Assembly: GCA_913058185.1 (NCBI GenBank)
Contig: CAJXQX010000019.1
Span: forward strand, 1-54,802
Length of the DNA stretch: 54,802 nt
Reading direction: 5' to 3'
Origin: an uncultured Verrucomicrobiota bacterium
GTDB lineage: Bacteria; Verrucomicrobiota; Verrucomicrobiia; Opitutales; Opitutaceae
Shown piece after piece: positions 1 to 8,359 of this stretch (position 1 is its first letter; each line of letters starts with the position of its first letter). Both the position numbers and the translations under genes were made by a program. The notes under the pieces were generated by a model that did not search any database, was not told the DNA's origin, and saw only the letters and a list, made by a program, of their open reading frames with translations.

Positions 1-352
1 CGATGGCGAACATGAGAGCCCAGGCCATGTCGGCCGTGGAATCGGTTAACACGCCAGGCGTGTTGGTCACCGGAATGTTTCGGGCGCTGGCCGCGGCGAC
101 GTCGATGTTGTTGTAGCCCACCGCGTAGTTAGCGACGATCTTGAGGTTGGGATTAGTATCGAGTAGTTCACCGTCGATGCCGTCCATCAATGTGCAAAGC
201 AGGCCGTCTTGACCGGCCATCCCAGCAATGAGTTCTGTCCGACTCAGCACGCGATTGTCGGGGTTGTAGGTGAGCTCGGCTTCCCGTTTGAGCAGCTCAA
301 TCGAAGCTGGAGGAATAGGGCGGGTGAGGAAGATTTTGGGCTTGTCAGACAT
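1..352 (-). CDS. D-isomer-specific 2-hydroxyacid dehydrogenase, 5' part (glyoxylate/hydroxypyruvate reductase-like)
   Basis: Partial gene running off the left edge; the first 117 residues are visible from an ATG at 352. The protein opens with MSDKPKIFLTRPIPP and carries the N-terminal catalytic-domain pattern of the family: LKIVANYAVGYNNID (about 70-84) followed by IPVTNTPGVLTDSTADMAW (about 93-111). The TPGVLTD..A motif is typical of glyoxylate/hydroxypyruvate reductases, which use NAD(P)H to interconvert 2-keto and 2-hydroxy acids. The NAD-binding Rossmann domain and the catalytic Arg/Glu/His lie outside the window. It follows the sugar isomerase gene by 14 bases on the same strand, so the two are probably co-transcribed. 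Family assignment is firm; the substrate is not determined. Confidence 0.85.
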   Translation of the reverse strand, partial: MSDKPKIFLTRPIPPASIELLKREAELTYNPDNRVLSRTELIAGMAGQDGLLCTLMDGIDGELLDTNPNLKIVANYAVGYNNIDVAAASARNIPVTNTPGVLTDSTADMAWALMFAI

Positions 353-366
353 GGAGGAGAGTCGGT

Positions 367-1287
367 TCAGACGGTCACTTGCGACCAAGCCTCAACGAGT
401 TTGCGTTGGCCGTTGGCGATCATGCTGCGGGGGTTCTCGGAGCCGACGGGTTTCAGTTCGAATGAAACTGCGCCGCGACTGGAACCGTCGCTTTTGAGAT
501 AACCTACTTTAAAAAGCTCATTCAAAAATGAGACGATTTCGGGCACGTCGTTGGCCCCACCCGGGTAGCCGAATCGCGGATGCATGTCACCGTAAGCGGG
601 GTTGGCCTGATCGTCCATGTAGGCGTTACCGATATGAATATGAACGAGGTGATCCTTCACCGGTTGCAGCGCTTCAGCTGGTGATTCGTGCAGTAAAGGG
701 ATATGAGAGAGGTCGACCATCAGTCCGAATGACGGGTGCGTGGCCTTAACGCGTTCGGCAATCTCGCGGGCCGAGTCGGCGGGGCCTACGAGGCATTTTT
801 TGTCGATCGACCGATCAAAGACTTCGAGGGCGACATTGATGCCACGGTCGCTGGCATAGGCACACACTTCATTCATCGATGTGGTCAACGCATCCATGGC
901 GGCAGCAGCATCTGCTTCGCCCGGATATTTACCGCTCAAAAGACCGAAGTCCGTGATGCCCATCTCTGCAGCCTCATCGAGGCCGGCCTTCATTTCGTCG
1001 ACCGCACGTTGGCGGGTTGCGGCCTCGAGGCTGTTGATGTCGAGCCCTTGGGTCAGGAGGCGTGGTTGGGCACCGTATTTGACGGTGACTCCACTCGACT
1101 CCAGCAGGGCCTTGGCTTCGGCTCGGATGGCGGGGTCTTTAATCCAGGAAATTTCGATAACTTCGAAGAAAGGATCCGTCACCAGTTCGGTGAGGGATTC
1201 GATGATGGGGCCTTCGCCTTTGATGACCGGATGGGCCATGAAGTGCACGATGCCGGGACGAACGTAGTGATGAAGCGGTTCTTTCAT
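367..1287 (-). CDS. Sugar phosphate isomerase/epimerase-like TIM-barrel protein
   Basis: A 306-residue cytoplasmic protein without a signal peptide. It resembles the xylose-isomerase-like TIM-barrel superfamily. The expected metal-ligand strands are visible: ALEVFDRS (Glu), GLMVDLSHIPLLHES (Asp and His), HIHIGNAY (His) and SFELKP (Glu). Members isomerise or epimerise sugars, or act as lyases, with a divalent metal. The ATG at 1287 is the first start after the divergent intergenic region. The gene is followed 14 bases later by a 2-hydroxyacid dehydrogenase, suggesting a small sugar-acid pathway. The substrate cannot be read from sequence. Confidence 0.8.
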   Translation of the reverse strand: MKEPLHHYVRPGIVHFMAHPVIKGEGPIIESLTELVTDPFFEVIEISWIKDPAIRAEAKALLESSGVTVKYGAQPRLLTQGLDINSLEAATRQRAVDEMKAGLDEAAEMGITDFGLLSGKYPGEADAAAAMDALTTSMNEVCAYASDRGINVALEVFDRSIDKKCLVGPADSAREIAERVKATHPSFGLMVDLSHIPLLHESPAEALQPVKDHLVHIHIGNAYMDDQANPAYGDMHPRFGYPGGANDVPEIVSFLNELFKVGYLKSDGSSRGAVSFELKPVGSENPRSMIANGQRKLVEAWSQVTV

Positions 1288-1429
1288 GGGGAAATTTTGA
1301 GCGACAGTCGTCTTTTATGAACAGCGGTGGGGGTGGCGGCAAGGCAGTGTTCGGTTGGAACTCCCAAAACAGCTAAGTGTTTTACGATTTTCTTGGGTAT
1401 TCGCACACGGACTGCTTTGTCATTCGGGT

Positions 1430-2491
1430 ATGAATCTCCGATTTTGGCTTTCCCTCTTCGTTTTGATGGCACTTTTGCTGACGGCGGTCAGTTCAGAATC
1501 CGTCGCGGCGGAGGAGCCTTTGCCGATCAAGGTTGTAGTCGTGACCATGTTTGAAATTGGCGACGACACCGGCGACATCCCCGGCGAGTTCCAACGTTGG
1601 GTGGAACGCGGTGAGTTTGATCAGAAAATCGATTTCCCGTTGGGGTTGCACAATATCTACTATCGCGAGGACGGCGCCATGGTCATCTGCACCGCCGGCG
1701 GTGTGACCAATGCCACCGCTACGATCATGGCGCTCGGGCAGGATACGCGCTTTGATTTGTCTAAAGCCTATTGGGTGATCACCGGAATCGCCGGAGCGGA
1801 TCCGGAGGATTGCTCCCTCGGTTCAGCGGCGTGGGCGAAATGGGTGGTCGATGGAGATTTAGCTTATGAGATCGATGGACGAGAGATTCCTGATGATTGG
1901 GAGTATGGATTTATTGCCCTCGGCGCCCACGAACCGAACTCGCTGGAAAATGGCTGGACGGTGGAGACCATCGCTTACGAGTTGAATTCAAGCTTCGTGG
2001 ATTGGGCCTTCGAACTTACGAAGGACATGAATTTACCTGACCACCCGGAGATCGCGGAGTTTCGGGCTCAGTTCGCGGAGGAGCTACCTAATGCGGCGAA
2101 ACCACCGTTTGTTCTGATCGGCGACTCACTCGGCTCCAGCACCTACTGGCACGGAACACTCCTCAATGATTGGGCGAACGACTGGATGAAACTGCACACC
2201 GGAGGAGCGGCGAATTTTGTTATGAGCAATATGGAGGATAACGGCACGTTGACTGCGTTGCATCGTCTGGGACGCACCCAATTGGTCGATCCGCAACGCG
2301 TCCTGGTGCTGCGCACTGCCAGTAACTTTTCGATGCCACCTCCTGGTAAGAATGCCGGATGGAGCACGACCGCGCCTTATCCGGCCAACGGCCGACCTGC
2401 GGGAGAATCGGCCTACCTCGTGGCGAACACGGTGGTCGAAGCCCTTGTGGCTGACTGGGCAGACTTTAAGATGAGTCCACCGAGCCCATAA
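1430..2491 (+). CDS. NUP-family (purine nucleoside permease/phosphorylase-like) secreted protein
   Basis: About 353 residues from the ATG at 1430. I chose this start because it places a clean signal peptide (LRFWLSLFVLMALLLTAVS, ending near SVAAEE) at the N-terminus; the frame is also open upstream to 1355. The body matches the NUP family, named from a Candida purine nucleoside permease: KVVVVTMFEIGDDTGD, VCTAGGVTNATATIMALG-like glycine/asparagine segment, YWVITGIAGADPEDCSLGSA and GDSLGSSTYWHG. These motifs look like a nucleoside-phosphorylase fold rather than a membrane transporter, since only the signal peptide is hydrophobic. The role is inferred to be extracytoplasmic nucleoside binding or cleavage. 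It converges on htpG, with a bidirectional hairpin between them. Confidence 0.75.
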   Translation: MNLRFWLSLFVLMALLLTAVSSESVAAEEPLPIKVVVVTMFEIGDDTGDIPGEFQRWVERGEFDQKIDFPLGLHNIYYREDGAMVICTAGGVTNATATIMALGQDTRFDLSKAYWVITGIAGADPEDCSLGSAAWAKWVVDGDLAYEIDGREIPDDWEYGFIALGAHEPNSLENGWTVETIAYELNSSFVDWAFELTKDMNLPDHPEIAEFRAQFAEELPNAAKPPFVLIGDSLGSSTYWHGTLLNDWANDWMKLHTGGAANFVMSNMEDNGTLTALHRLGRTQLVDPQRVLVLRTASNFSMPPPGKNAGWSTTAPYPANGRPAGESAYLVANTVVEALVADWADFKMSPPSP

Positions 2492-2520
2492 AAAAGCGCG
2501 GCCGTCTGGGCGCGCTTTTG
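2491..2520. terminator. Bidirectional intrinsic terminator between converging genes
   Basis: Perfect 9-bp inverted repeat AAAAGCGCG (2492-2500) / CGCGCTTTT (2511-2519) with a 10-base loop. It begins at the stop codon of the NUP gene. The A-rich left arm and T-rich right arm give a U-tract on either strand, as expected for a terminator shared with htpG on the other strand. Confidence 0.7.
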
Positions 2521-2585
2521 AGAGAATGAGAACGAGAACGATTACGAGAGAGTGAACGACTCTTAGTCGTGTCGTGGTATTCCGC

Positions 2586-4424
2586 TTAGACTTGCTCGAG
2601 GAGCTTGTAGAGACGTTGGACCATCGTGGACGGATCTTCGAGGAGACCGGCGGCCAGGAGGGCGTTGTCGTGGAGTTGCTCGGCCATGAGGACGGCTTTG
2701 CCTTCGTTGGAGTCCTTGACCTCGGAGAGCTTCTTGATGACCGCGTGGCGGGGATTGAGTTCGAGGTGCACCTGAACCGGAGGGGCTTCGGCGTCATCAC
2801 CTTCGGGCTTCATCGACTTCATCATCTGGCGCATTTGGGGCGACATGAATTGGTCGGCGTTGAGCACTGCGGCGGGCGAATCGACGAGGCGATCGGAGGA
2901 TTTTACTTCGGCTACCTTCTTACCGAGGGTTTCCTTGAGCCACTTGATGAGGGCGTCGAGTTTGTCTTTTTCGAGGGCTTCACCTTCGGCTTCGTGATCG
3001 CCGAGTTTGAGGTCAGCCGAATCAGCAGCCGTCAGGTTTTTGCCGTCGAACTCGCGCAGGTTACGCATCACGTAGTCGTCCACGTTTTCGAAGCAGTAGA
3101 TGACCTCAAGGTTGCGGGCTTTCAGGCCTTCGAGATACGGACCGCGATCGATGGCATCGCGGCTGGGGCCGATGAGGAAGTAGATTTCCTTTTGTTCCTC
3201 GCCCATGCGTGAAACGTAGTCGGTGAGTGACGTGGTTTTGCCAGCGTCGGTGCGGGAAGACTCGAAGCGGAGGAGTTTCGCGAGGGCGTCCTTGTGGGTG
3301 TGATCGGTTGCAGCGCCTTCTTTGATGAAGATACCAAACTCTGCGTAGAATTTGTCGAAGTCTTCCGGGCGTTTCTTCGCTTCGTCGGCGAGGAATTTGA
3401 GGAAGCGCGTGGTGATGACCTTACCGAGTTTCTCGATCAAGGCGCGGTCCTGCATGGTTTCACGCGAGATGTTGAGAGGGAGATCTTCGCTATCGACGAC
3501 ACCTTTGAGGAAGCGGCCCCACTCAGGGAGCAGATCCTTGGGAGCGGGATCGATGAGGACCTTGCGGCAGTAGAGCGAAACGGCCGGCTCAGCGCGGGTC
3601 ATACCGAATTTCTCGGTGTTGGACTGGGGAACGAAGAGGATCGAGTTGATCGAGAGGGGAGCGTCGGCCGAGAAATGGAGTTTCAGGCGAGGCTCATCAT
3701 AAGCGTGGGCCTGGAATTTGTAGAACTCGGTGTATTCTTCATCGGTGATCTCGTTCTTCGAGCGGAGCCAGAGAGCTGACACCGTGTTGACGTGGTCGCC
3801 GTCGAGGTTGACGGGAAAGGAAACGAAGGAGCTGTAACGCTCGAGGACCGTTTTGACGTGATCCTTCTTGGCGTAGTCTTCGGCGTCGTCCTTGAGTTCG
3901 ATGACGATCTTGGTGCCGCGTTTTTGGTCGGTGACCTCTTCGACGGTGTAAGATCCAGAGCCATCACTGGTCCAGACATTGGCCGGCTCGTCGGCGCGGA
4001 AGGACTTGGAGTAGACCTTGACGGACTTGGCTACCATGAAGGCGGAGTAGAAACCGACGCCGAACTGGCCGATGAGATTATCATTCTTGGCGCCACCTTC
4101 TTTGATGGCATCGAGGAAGGCTTTGGAGCCGGAGTGGGCGATGGTGCCGAGGAACTGGACCAATTCTTCGGCGTTCATGCCGATACCGTGATCCTCAATG
4201 GTCAGGGTCTTGGCCTCTTCGTCGGTCGTGATGTTGATCTCGAGTGCGAGGTCGCCATCGGCGATGTCCTTCTCGGTAAGTTGCGTGTGACGCAGCTTCT
4301 CGAGGGCGTCAGATGCGTTGGAGACCAACTCGCGAACGAAGATCTCTTTCTCAGTATAAAGGGAGTGAACAACGATATCGAGCAGTTGCTTGATTTCGGC
4401 TTGGAACTCGTGGGTTTCAGGCAT
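2586..4424 (-). CDS. htpG: Molecular chaperone HtpG (bacterial Hsp90)
   Basis: 612 residues, the usual size for bacterial Hsp90. The GHKL ATPase domain is complete: RELVSNASDALEKL with Glu32, Asn36 and Asp39, then DHGIGM (78-83) and GQFGVGFYS (near 118). These residues bind ATP-Mg and the conserved Asp78 contacts adenine. A middle domain follows with SRETMQ and the catalytic-loop Arg, then a C-terminal dimerisation region. It ends in KLLEQV without the eukaryotic MEEVD tail. It acts in the cytosol as a homodimeric chaperone. The gene is divergent from an amino-acid symporter; the shared upstream region holds nested inverted repeats but no recognisable CIRCE element. Confidence 0.97.
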   Translation of the reverse strand: MPETHEFQAEIKQLLDIVVHSLYTEKEIFVRELVSNASDALEKLRHTQLTEKDIADGDLALEINITTDEEAKTLTIEDHGIGMNAEELVQFLGTIAHSGSKAFLDAIKEGGAKNDNLIGQFGVGFYSAFMVAKSVKVYSKSFRADEPANVWTSDGSGSYTVEEVTDQKRGTKIVIELKDDAEDYAKKDHVKTVLERYSSFVSFPVNLDGDHVNTVSALWLRSKNEITDEEYTEFYKFQAHAYDEPRLKLHFSADAPLSINSILFVPQSNTEKFGMTRAEPAVSLYCRKVLIDPAPKDLLPEWGRFLKGVVDSEDLPLNISRETMQDRALIEKLGKVITTRFLKFLADEAKKRPEDFDKFYAEFGIFIKEGAATDHTHKDALAKLLRFESSRTDAGKTTSLTDYVSRMGEEQKEIYFLIGPSRDAIDRGPYLEGLKARNLEVIYCFENVDDYVMRNLREFDGKNLTAADSADLKLGDHEAEGEALEKDKLDALIKWLKETLGKKVAEVKSSDRLVDSPAAVLNADQFMSPQMRQMMKSMKPEGDDAEAPPVQVHLELNPRHAVIKKLSEVKDSNEGKAVLMAEQLHDNALLAAGLLEDPSTMVQRLYKLLEQV

Positions 4425-4475
4425 GATGGGTGTTTTCGGTTTTCGAACTACGTTTTGGATTGAAGTGAAGCCGCC

Positions 4476-4550
4476 GAAGGTTGGCGGATTAAAAAGGAGC
4501 TAAGGATTGTTGTTCCTTAGACTGAAAAATCAAGTGCGCGCCGAACCTTC
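4476..4550. promoter_or_regulatory. Nested inverted repeats in the htpG upstream region
   Basis: An inner perfect repeat CTAAGGA (4500-4506) / TCCTTAG (4514-4520) with a 7-base spacer is enclosed by GAAGGTTGGCG (4476-4486) / CGCCGAACCTTC (4539-4550), which pair with one extra base. The element lies 52-126 bases upstream of htpG and 113 or more bases before the divergent symporter. It could be an operator or a leader hairpin. It does not match the CIRCE consensus, whose arms are 9 bp with a 9-base spacer. Confidence 0.4.
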
Positions 4551-4662
4551 TTAGATTTTGGCCACAATAGTAGCTTGGTTTTGTGAGGGCATTATGCCTT
4601 TTTTGGGTCGCTTCGGGACGATCAAAGACTGATTGGCCCGGTTCATGTTACCCTCGATTTGT

Positions 4663-6180
4663 ATGATTTTTCGCCGTATTTCGCTTTTTCTCCTGTTAGT
4701 TACATTAATGGCCGCGTGGGCTCCCGAAGCCTTGGCTCAGGCCGATACGGCGGAGATTGCCGCCGTCGAGGAGGGGATTGATGCGCAGATCGACAAGGTC
4801 TTCGGCAAAATTGCCAGCCTGATCTTCGCGGTCCTGTTTTTCGAAGTCGCGGGCTTTCCTCTGATTCTAGTTTGGTTAGTCGTTGCAGCACTTACTTTTA
4901 CCATATACTTTAAATTCGTGAATTTCCGCCGATTTGGATTGGCGATCGGAATTGCCCGGGGGAAATACTCGGATCCGACCGAAAAAGGTGAGGTGTCCCA
5001 TTTTCAAGCCCTGACAGCGGCCCTTTCAGGCACGGTTGGGTTGGGCAATATTGCTGGCGTGGCCGTGGCAGTGTCCGTGGGGGGCGCCGGCGCAACGTTT
5101 TGGATGATTGTGGCGGGGCTCCTCGGCATGTCTTCAAAATTCGTAGAATGCACCCTGGGCGTAAAATACCGAAAAATTGACGAGAACGGACGCGTGTATG
5201 GCGGGCCGATGTATTACCTTTCGCAGAGCGGAATGGGTGGGATAGGTAAAGTGCTCGCGGTGATGTTCGCGGTATTTTGTATCGGCGGTTCACTGGGCGG
5301 CGGGAACATGTTCCAGGTGAATCAGGCGTTCCAACAGATCAATAATGTAAGCGGTGGACAGTTTACGGGGTATGGATGGCTGTTTGGTTTGTTCATGGCT
5401 GCGGTCGTAGGTGTCGTGATTATCGGTGGGATTCGCAGTATCGCGCAGGCGACTTCCAAGATCGTGCCGCTGATGTGTGGGATCTACATGCTCGCCGCGA
5501 TTGCCGTATTGATTGCGAACATTGACGCCGTTCCTGCTGCTATCGGTCAGATCTTTACGGAAGCTTTCACCGGTGATGCCGCCAAGGGCGGAGTGCTTGG
5601 TGCCATGATTCAAGGCTTCCGCCGCGCGGCCTTTTCGAACGAAGCGGGAATTGGTTCTGCTTCGATTGCCCACTCTGCTGTGAAGACCAACAATCCGGCT
5701 TCAGAGGGTTTGGTCTCCCTGCTAGAGCCGTTCATCGATACCGTGATCGTTTGCTCGATGACAGCGTTGGCGATTCTGGTTTCAGGCCAACACTTGGTCG
5801 GTGGTGCCGATGGGGTGGCTTTGACCTCGAATGCGTTTCAAACCGTGATCCCTTGGTTCGACAAAGTCTTGGTGGTCGTCGTGACGTTGTTCGCGTTTTC
5901 GACCATGATTTCTTGGAGCTACTACGGTGAACAGGCGTGGTGTTACCTGTTTGGTGAAAAGAATTGGATCAAGGTCGCCTATAAACTCCTGTTTTGTGTG
6001 TTTGTGGTGATCGGCGCGGCGGTGTCACTCAGCGGAGTATTGGATTTCTCCGATGCGATGATTTTCGCCATGGCCTTTCCAAATATCATCGGACTCTACT
6101 TCCTGATGCCGGTCGTCAGGCGTGAGTTGGACGACTATCTAGGCAAAATCGAATCAGGCGAAATTATCCGCCAAAAATAG
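4663..6180 (+). CDS. Sodium:alanine/glycine symporter family protein (AGCS)
   Basis: About 505 residues from the ATG at 4663; ATG 4645 and TTG 4633 are in frame. The later start gives an ordinary signal-like N-terminus, [15 protein letters not shown], followed by a short soluble stretch. About ten hydrophobic helices follow. AGCS signatures are clear: [49 protein letters not shown] and [15 protein letters not shown]. The family imports alanine, glycine or related amino acids with Na+ across the inner membrane. The extra N-terminal segment with a likely cleavable signal is longer than in the classic proteins. No co-transcribed partner is apparent; the gene is divergent from htpG. Confidence 0.9.
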   Translation: MIFRRISLFLLLVTLMAAWAPEALAQADTAEIAAVEEGIDAQIDKVFGKIASLIFAVLFFEVAGFPLILVWLVVAALTFTIYFKFVNFRRFGLAIGIARGKYSDPTEKGEVSHFQALTAALSGTVGLGNIAGVAVAVSVGGAGATFWMIVAGLLGMSSKFVECTLGVKYRKIDENGRVYGGPMYYLSQSGMGGIGKVLAVMFAVFCIGGSLGGGNMFQVNQAFQQINNVSGGQFTGYGWLFGLFMAAVVGVVIIGGIRSIAQATSKIVPLMCGIYMLAAIAVLIANIDAVPAAIGQIFTEAFTGDAAKGGVLGAMIQGFRRAAFSNEAGIGSASIAHSAVKTNNPASEGLVSLLEPFIDTVIVCSMTALAILVSGQHLVGGADGVALTSNAFQTVIPWFDKVLVVVVTLFAFSTMISWSYYGEQAWCYLFGEKNWIKVAYKLLFCVFVVIGAAVSLSGVLDFSDAMIFAMAFPNIIGLYFLMPVVRRELDDYLGKIESGEIIRQK

Positions 6181-6299
6181 CCGGGTAAGGCGAACCTCTT
6201 GGCTTCGGAGTGGAGTCAGGTGCGTTTTCCTAGATTGCAGGGAACCTGATCGGCTTTGACCTCGTCAAAAAGACGTCTTCCTCGAACACTTTGACGCGC

Positions 6300-8357
6300 A
6301 TGCATCCAACTTCGGTATCTTGGTTCCGCTCGGGACTTATCGTCTCGATCCTATCTCTGGGGTTCGGCCTGAGTGGGTGTCAGAATCCGAGTGGTGATAC
6401 GGAATCTGACTCCGCTATCGCAGAAGCGGAGAAAAGCGCCGCAGTGGATGCAGAAATCGCCGCGGCTCGTGCAGCTGGCAAAGAAGCGAATCGCCAGCTC
6501 GATCTCGATCGTCAAACCCTGCAACTTGCGGCGTGGCAGCACGTGAAGGCGATTTCCGGAATGTGGGCAGAGTTACCTCCGGATCTTTTCCCGGGACTCA
6601 CCACGTTGGTGGATCAAGTGGAGACGCTGCGGGAACAAATTGAACAAGATAGTCGGATTCTGATGGGGATGATTGAACCCGAAAAACTCACCACTCAAAA
6701 TCCGGCATATTGGCGGGCGGTCATGGAGACCAACCCCGAGGACCCCGTGGTGGACATGTTTGAGCAGATGCTTTGGATGGCTCGGGGAAATTTTGATCGA
6801 GCGTTGTGGTTGATCGAGATCCACCGCTACGGGCCGGCGTTGCCGTCCAACGTGCACAAAATCATTTACTCGATGGCCGATGAAATGCGTCGAGTCCGAA
6901 GTCAACAATCGGTGCGTCGCAATTCATTGCTCAAAAACGTGGAGCCCGCGGAAGTGGCCAAGGTCATAGCGACGGCCCGGAGTTTCCAGCCGGGCGACCC
7001 GGACTGGGCATTGATGACTATTATTGTGCGTCTGCAGATGAGTGGGGTGCCGATGGGTGATCTCGCTTCTCGAACCGAAACCGTTGATTATTTGGTCGGC
7101 CAGATGCGCGATGAATGGAGCATTGTTGCGCGCAATAACCCGATGATGGGAGCGCGTCTTTCGCCGGATCGGTTGCAACGCGAATCAGCTGAATCACTAG
7201 CCGATTTGTTGGAGGATTTGAGTCGCAGTCGTGGTGCCTTTGGCGGCCGGGATGTGGTGCGATTGGGTGAAGCATTGGCCGAAACCGGCTTCTATGCGGA
7301 GGCGCTACTCGCCCGTCAACGGGCGACGGCTTTGCGCGGATTTACGGTGCCGTCTGATACGCAAATTTGGTGGGAGTGGTTACCTAAATTGATCGGTGAG
7401 GAAGAGACCGACCAACTCGAAGCCGATGCCATGGCGGGGCTGATCCGTCCCGTGACCTTTTTCCAGACTGAGCAGGGGCCCGAGGGCGTGAGTTTGTTAC
7501 CACTGCACCCGATTCTGACCGAGCGAAACTTGCGTCGTTTGCAGGAGGTGCAGAGACGACTCGAGATGCCCGATCTCACGGATGAATCCAAGACTTCGGC
7601 TTTGATAACCCTGGCCGAAACTTTAGGACATCTTGGACGTTGGGATAAAGCGACTGAGGCGTTGGCGGAAGTGCCCGTTGAATTTTCCGCCGCGGCCGCG
7701 CCCATGCGGGTGTGGGTGTCACTCTGGAGTGGCCGAGTCCAGGGTATCGAGGAACATGTCGCTGAGATTGATGAGCTGACATTGGTATCCTCCCCGGCTC
7801 TGCCAGCACTAGCACACGCCTCACAAGGAGAATGGGGCAAAGGTGCGGAGGTATTTTTAATATCCGCGCGATCGGAAGACGTCGCGAAGGAATACCGGAC
7901 TTATTATGCTATGATGGCATCGGCGTTTTTGCGCTTGGCGGGTGATGAGAAAGTCGCGGATGAACTCATCCAGGAGGCGCGTGCCTTGGGCGAAGGCTTG
8001 GAGTGGGTGAGTATGCTCGTGCGGGGCATGGAGGGAGAAAATTTGAGCAGCCCGGTAGGCAGCGATGTGACCGAAATTACGGAGGCAGGTCGCGTATGCG
8101 AACAACGTTTCTACCGAGCATTTCAACCAGATATTTCGCCTGTGCTTCAGCGTTCTCTGTTGGAAGATTGTGTCTCAACTGGAGTGGTGGATTTTGTGGA
8201 ATACACCGCGTCGTTGTTGCGTTTGCGACAACTTGACCCCGAGCGTTGGGATCCGACTCAAGTTCCCGAGGCGGAGACTGCTGACGACGATTCTGAAAAC
8301 GAAGAAAACGAGGATTGGACGAGTGATGCCAATCCAAGTTGGTCGATCCCATCCTGA
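6300..8357 (+). CDS. Large periplasmic/outer-membrane lipoprotein, first of a tandem paralogous pair
   Basis: About 685 residues. The ATG at 6300 is preferred to the in-frame TTG at 6291. It has a lipoprotein signal with lipobox LSGC (Cys27), followed by an acidic, Ala-rich helix. The rest is largely helical and repeat-like (TPR/HEAT-like spacing, for example ALITLAETLGHLGRWDKATE). I do not recognise a named family. It shares block-wise similarity with the next gene: NPAYWRAVMETNPEDP, then WLPKLIGEE, then a segment around TSALITLAETLGHLG, then a C-terminal block with two Cys separated by 23 residues (RVCEQRF ... LLEDCVSTG). The C-terminus is an acidic Asp/Glu/Asn-rich tail. Only 2 bases separate it from the paralogue, so they are co-transcribed. 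Function unknown; an envelope scaffold or complex partner is possible. Confidence 0.75.
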   Translation: MHPTSVSWFRSGLIVSILSLGFGLSGCQNPSGDTESDSAIAEAEKSAAVDAEIAAARAAGKEANRQLDLDRQTLQLAAWQHVKAISGMWAELPPDLFPGLTTLVDQVETLREQIEQDSRILMGMIEPEKLTTQNPAYWRAVMETNPEDPVVDMFEQMLWMARGNFDRALWLIEIHRYGPALPSNVHKIIYSMADEMRRVRSQQSVRRNSLLKNVEPAEVAKVIATARSFQPGDPDWALMTIIVRLQMSGVPMGDLASRTETVDYLVGQMRDEWSIVARNNPMMGARLSPDRLQRESAESLADLLEDLSRSRGAFGGRDVVRLGEALAETGFYAEALLARQRATALRGFTVPSDTQIWWEWLPKLIGEEETDQLEADAMAGLIRPVTFFQTEQGPEGVSLLPLHPILTERNLRRLQEVQRRLEMPDLTDESKTSALITLAETLGHLGRWDKATEALAEVPVEFSAAAAPMRVWVSLWSGRVQGIEEHVAEIDELTLVSSPALPALAHASQGEWGKGAEVFLISARSEDVAKEYRTYYAMMASAFLRLAGDEKVADELIQEARALGEGLEWVSMLVRGMEGENLSSPVGSDVTEITEAGRVCEQRFYRAFQPDISPVLQRSLLEDCVSTGVVDFVEYTASLLRLRQLDPERWDPTQVPEAETADDDSENEENEDWTSDANPSWSIPS

Positions 8358-8359
8358 AT

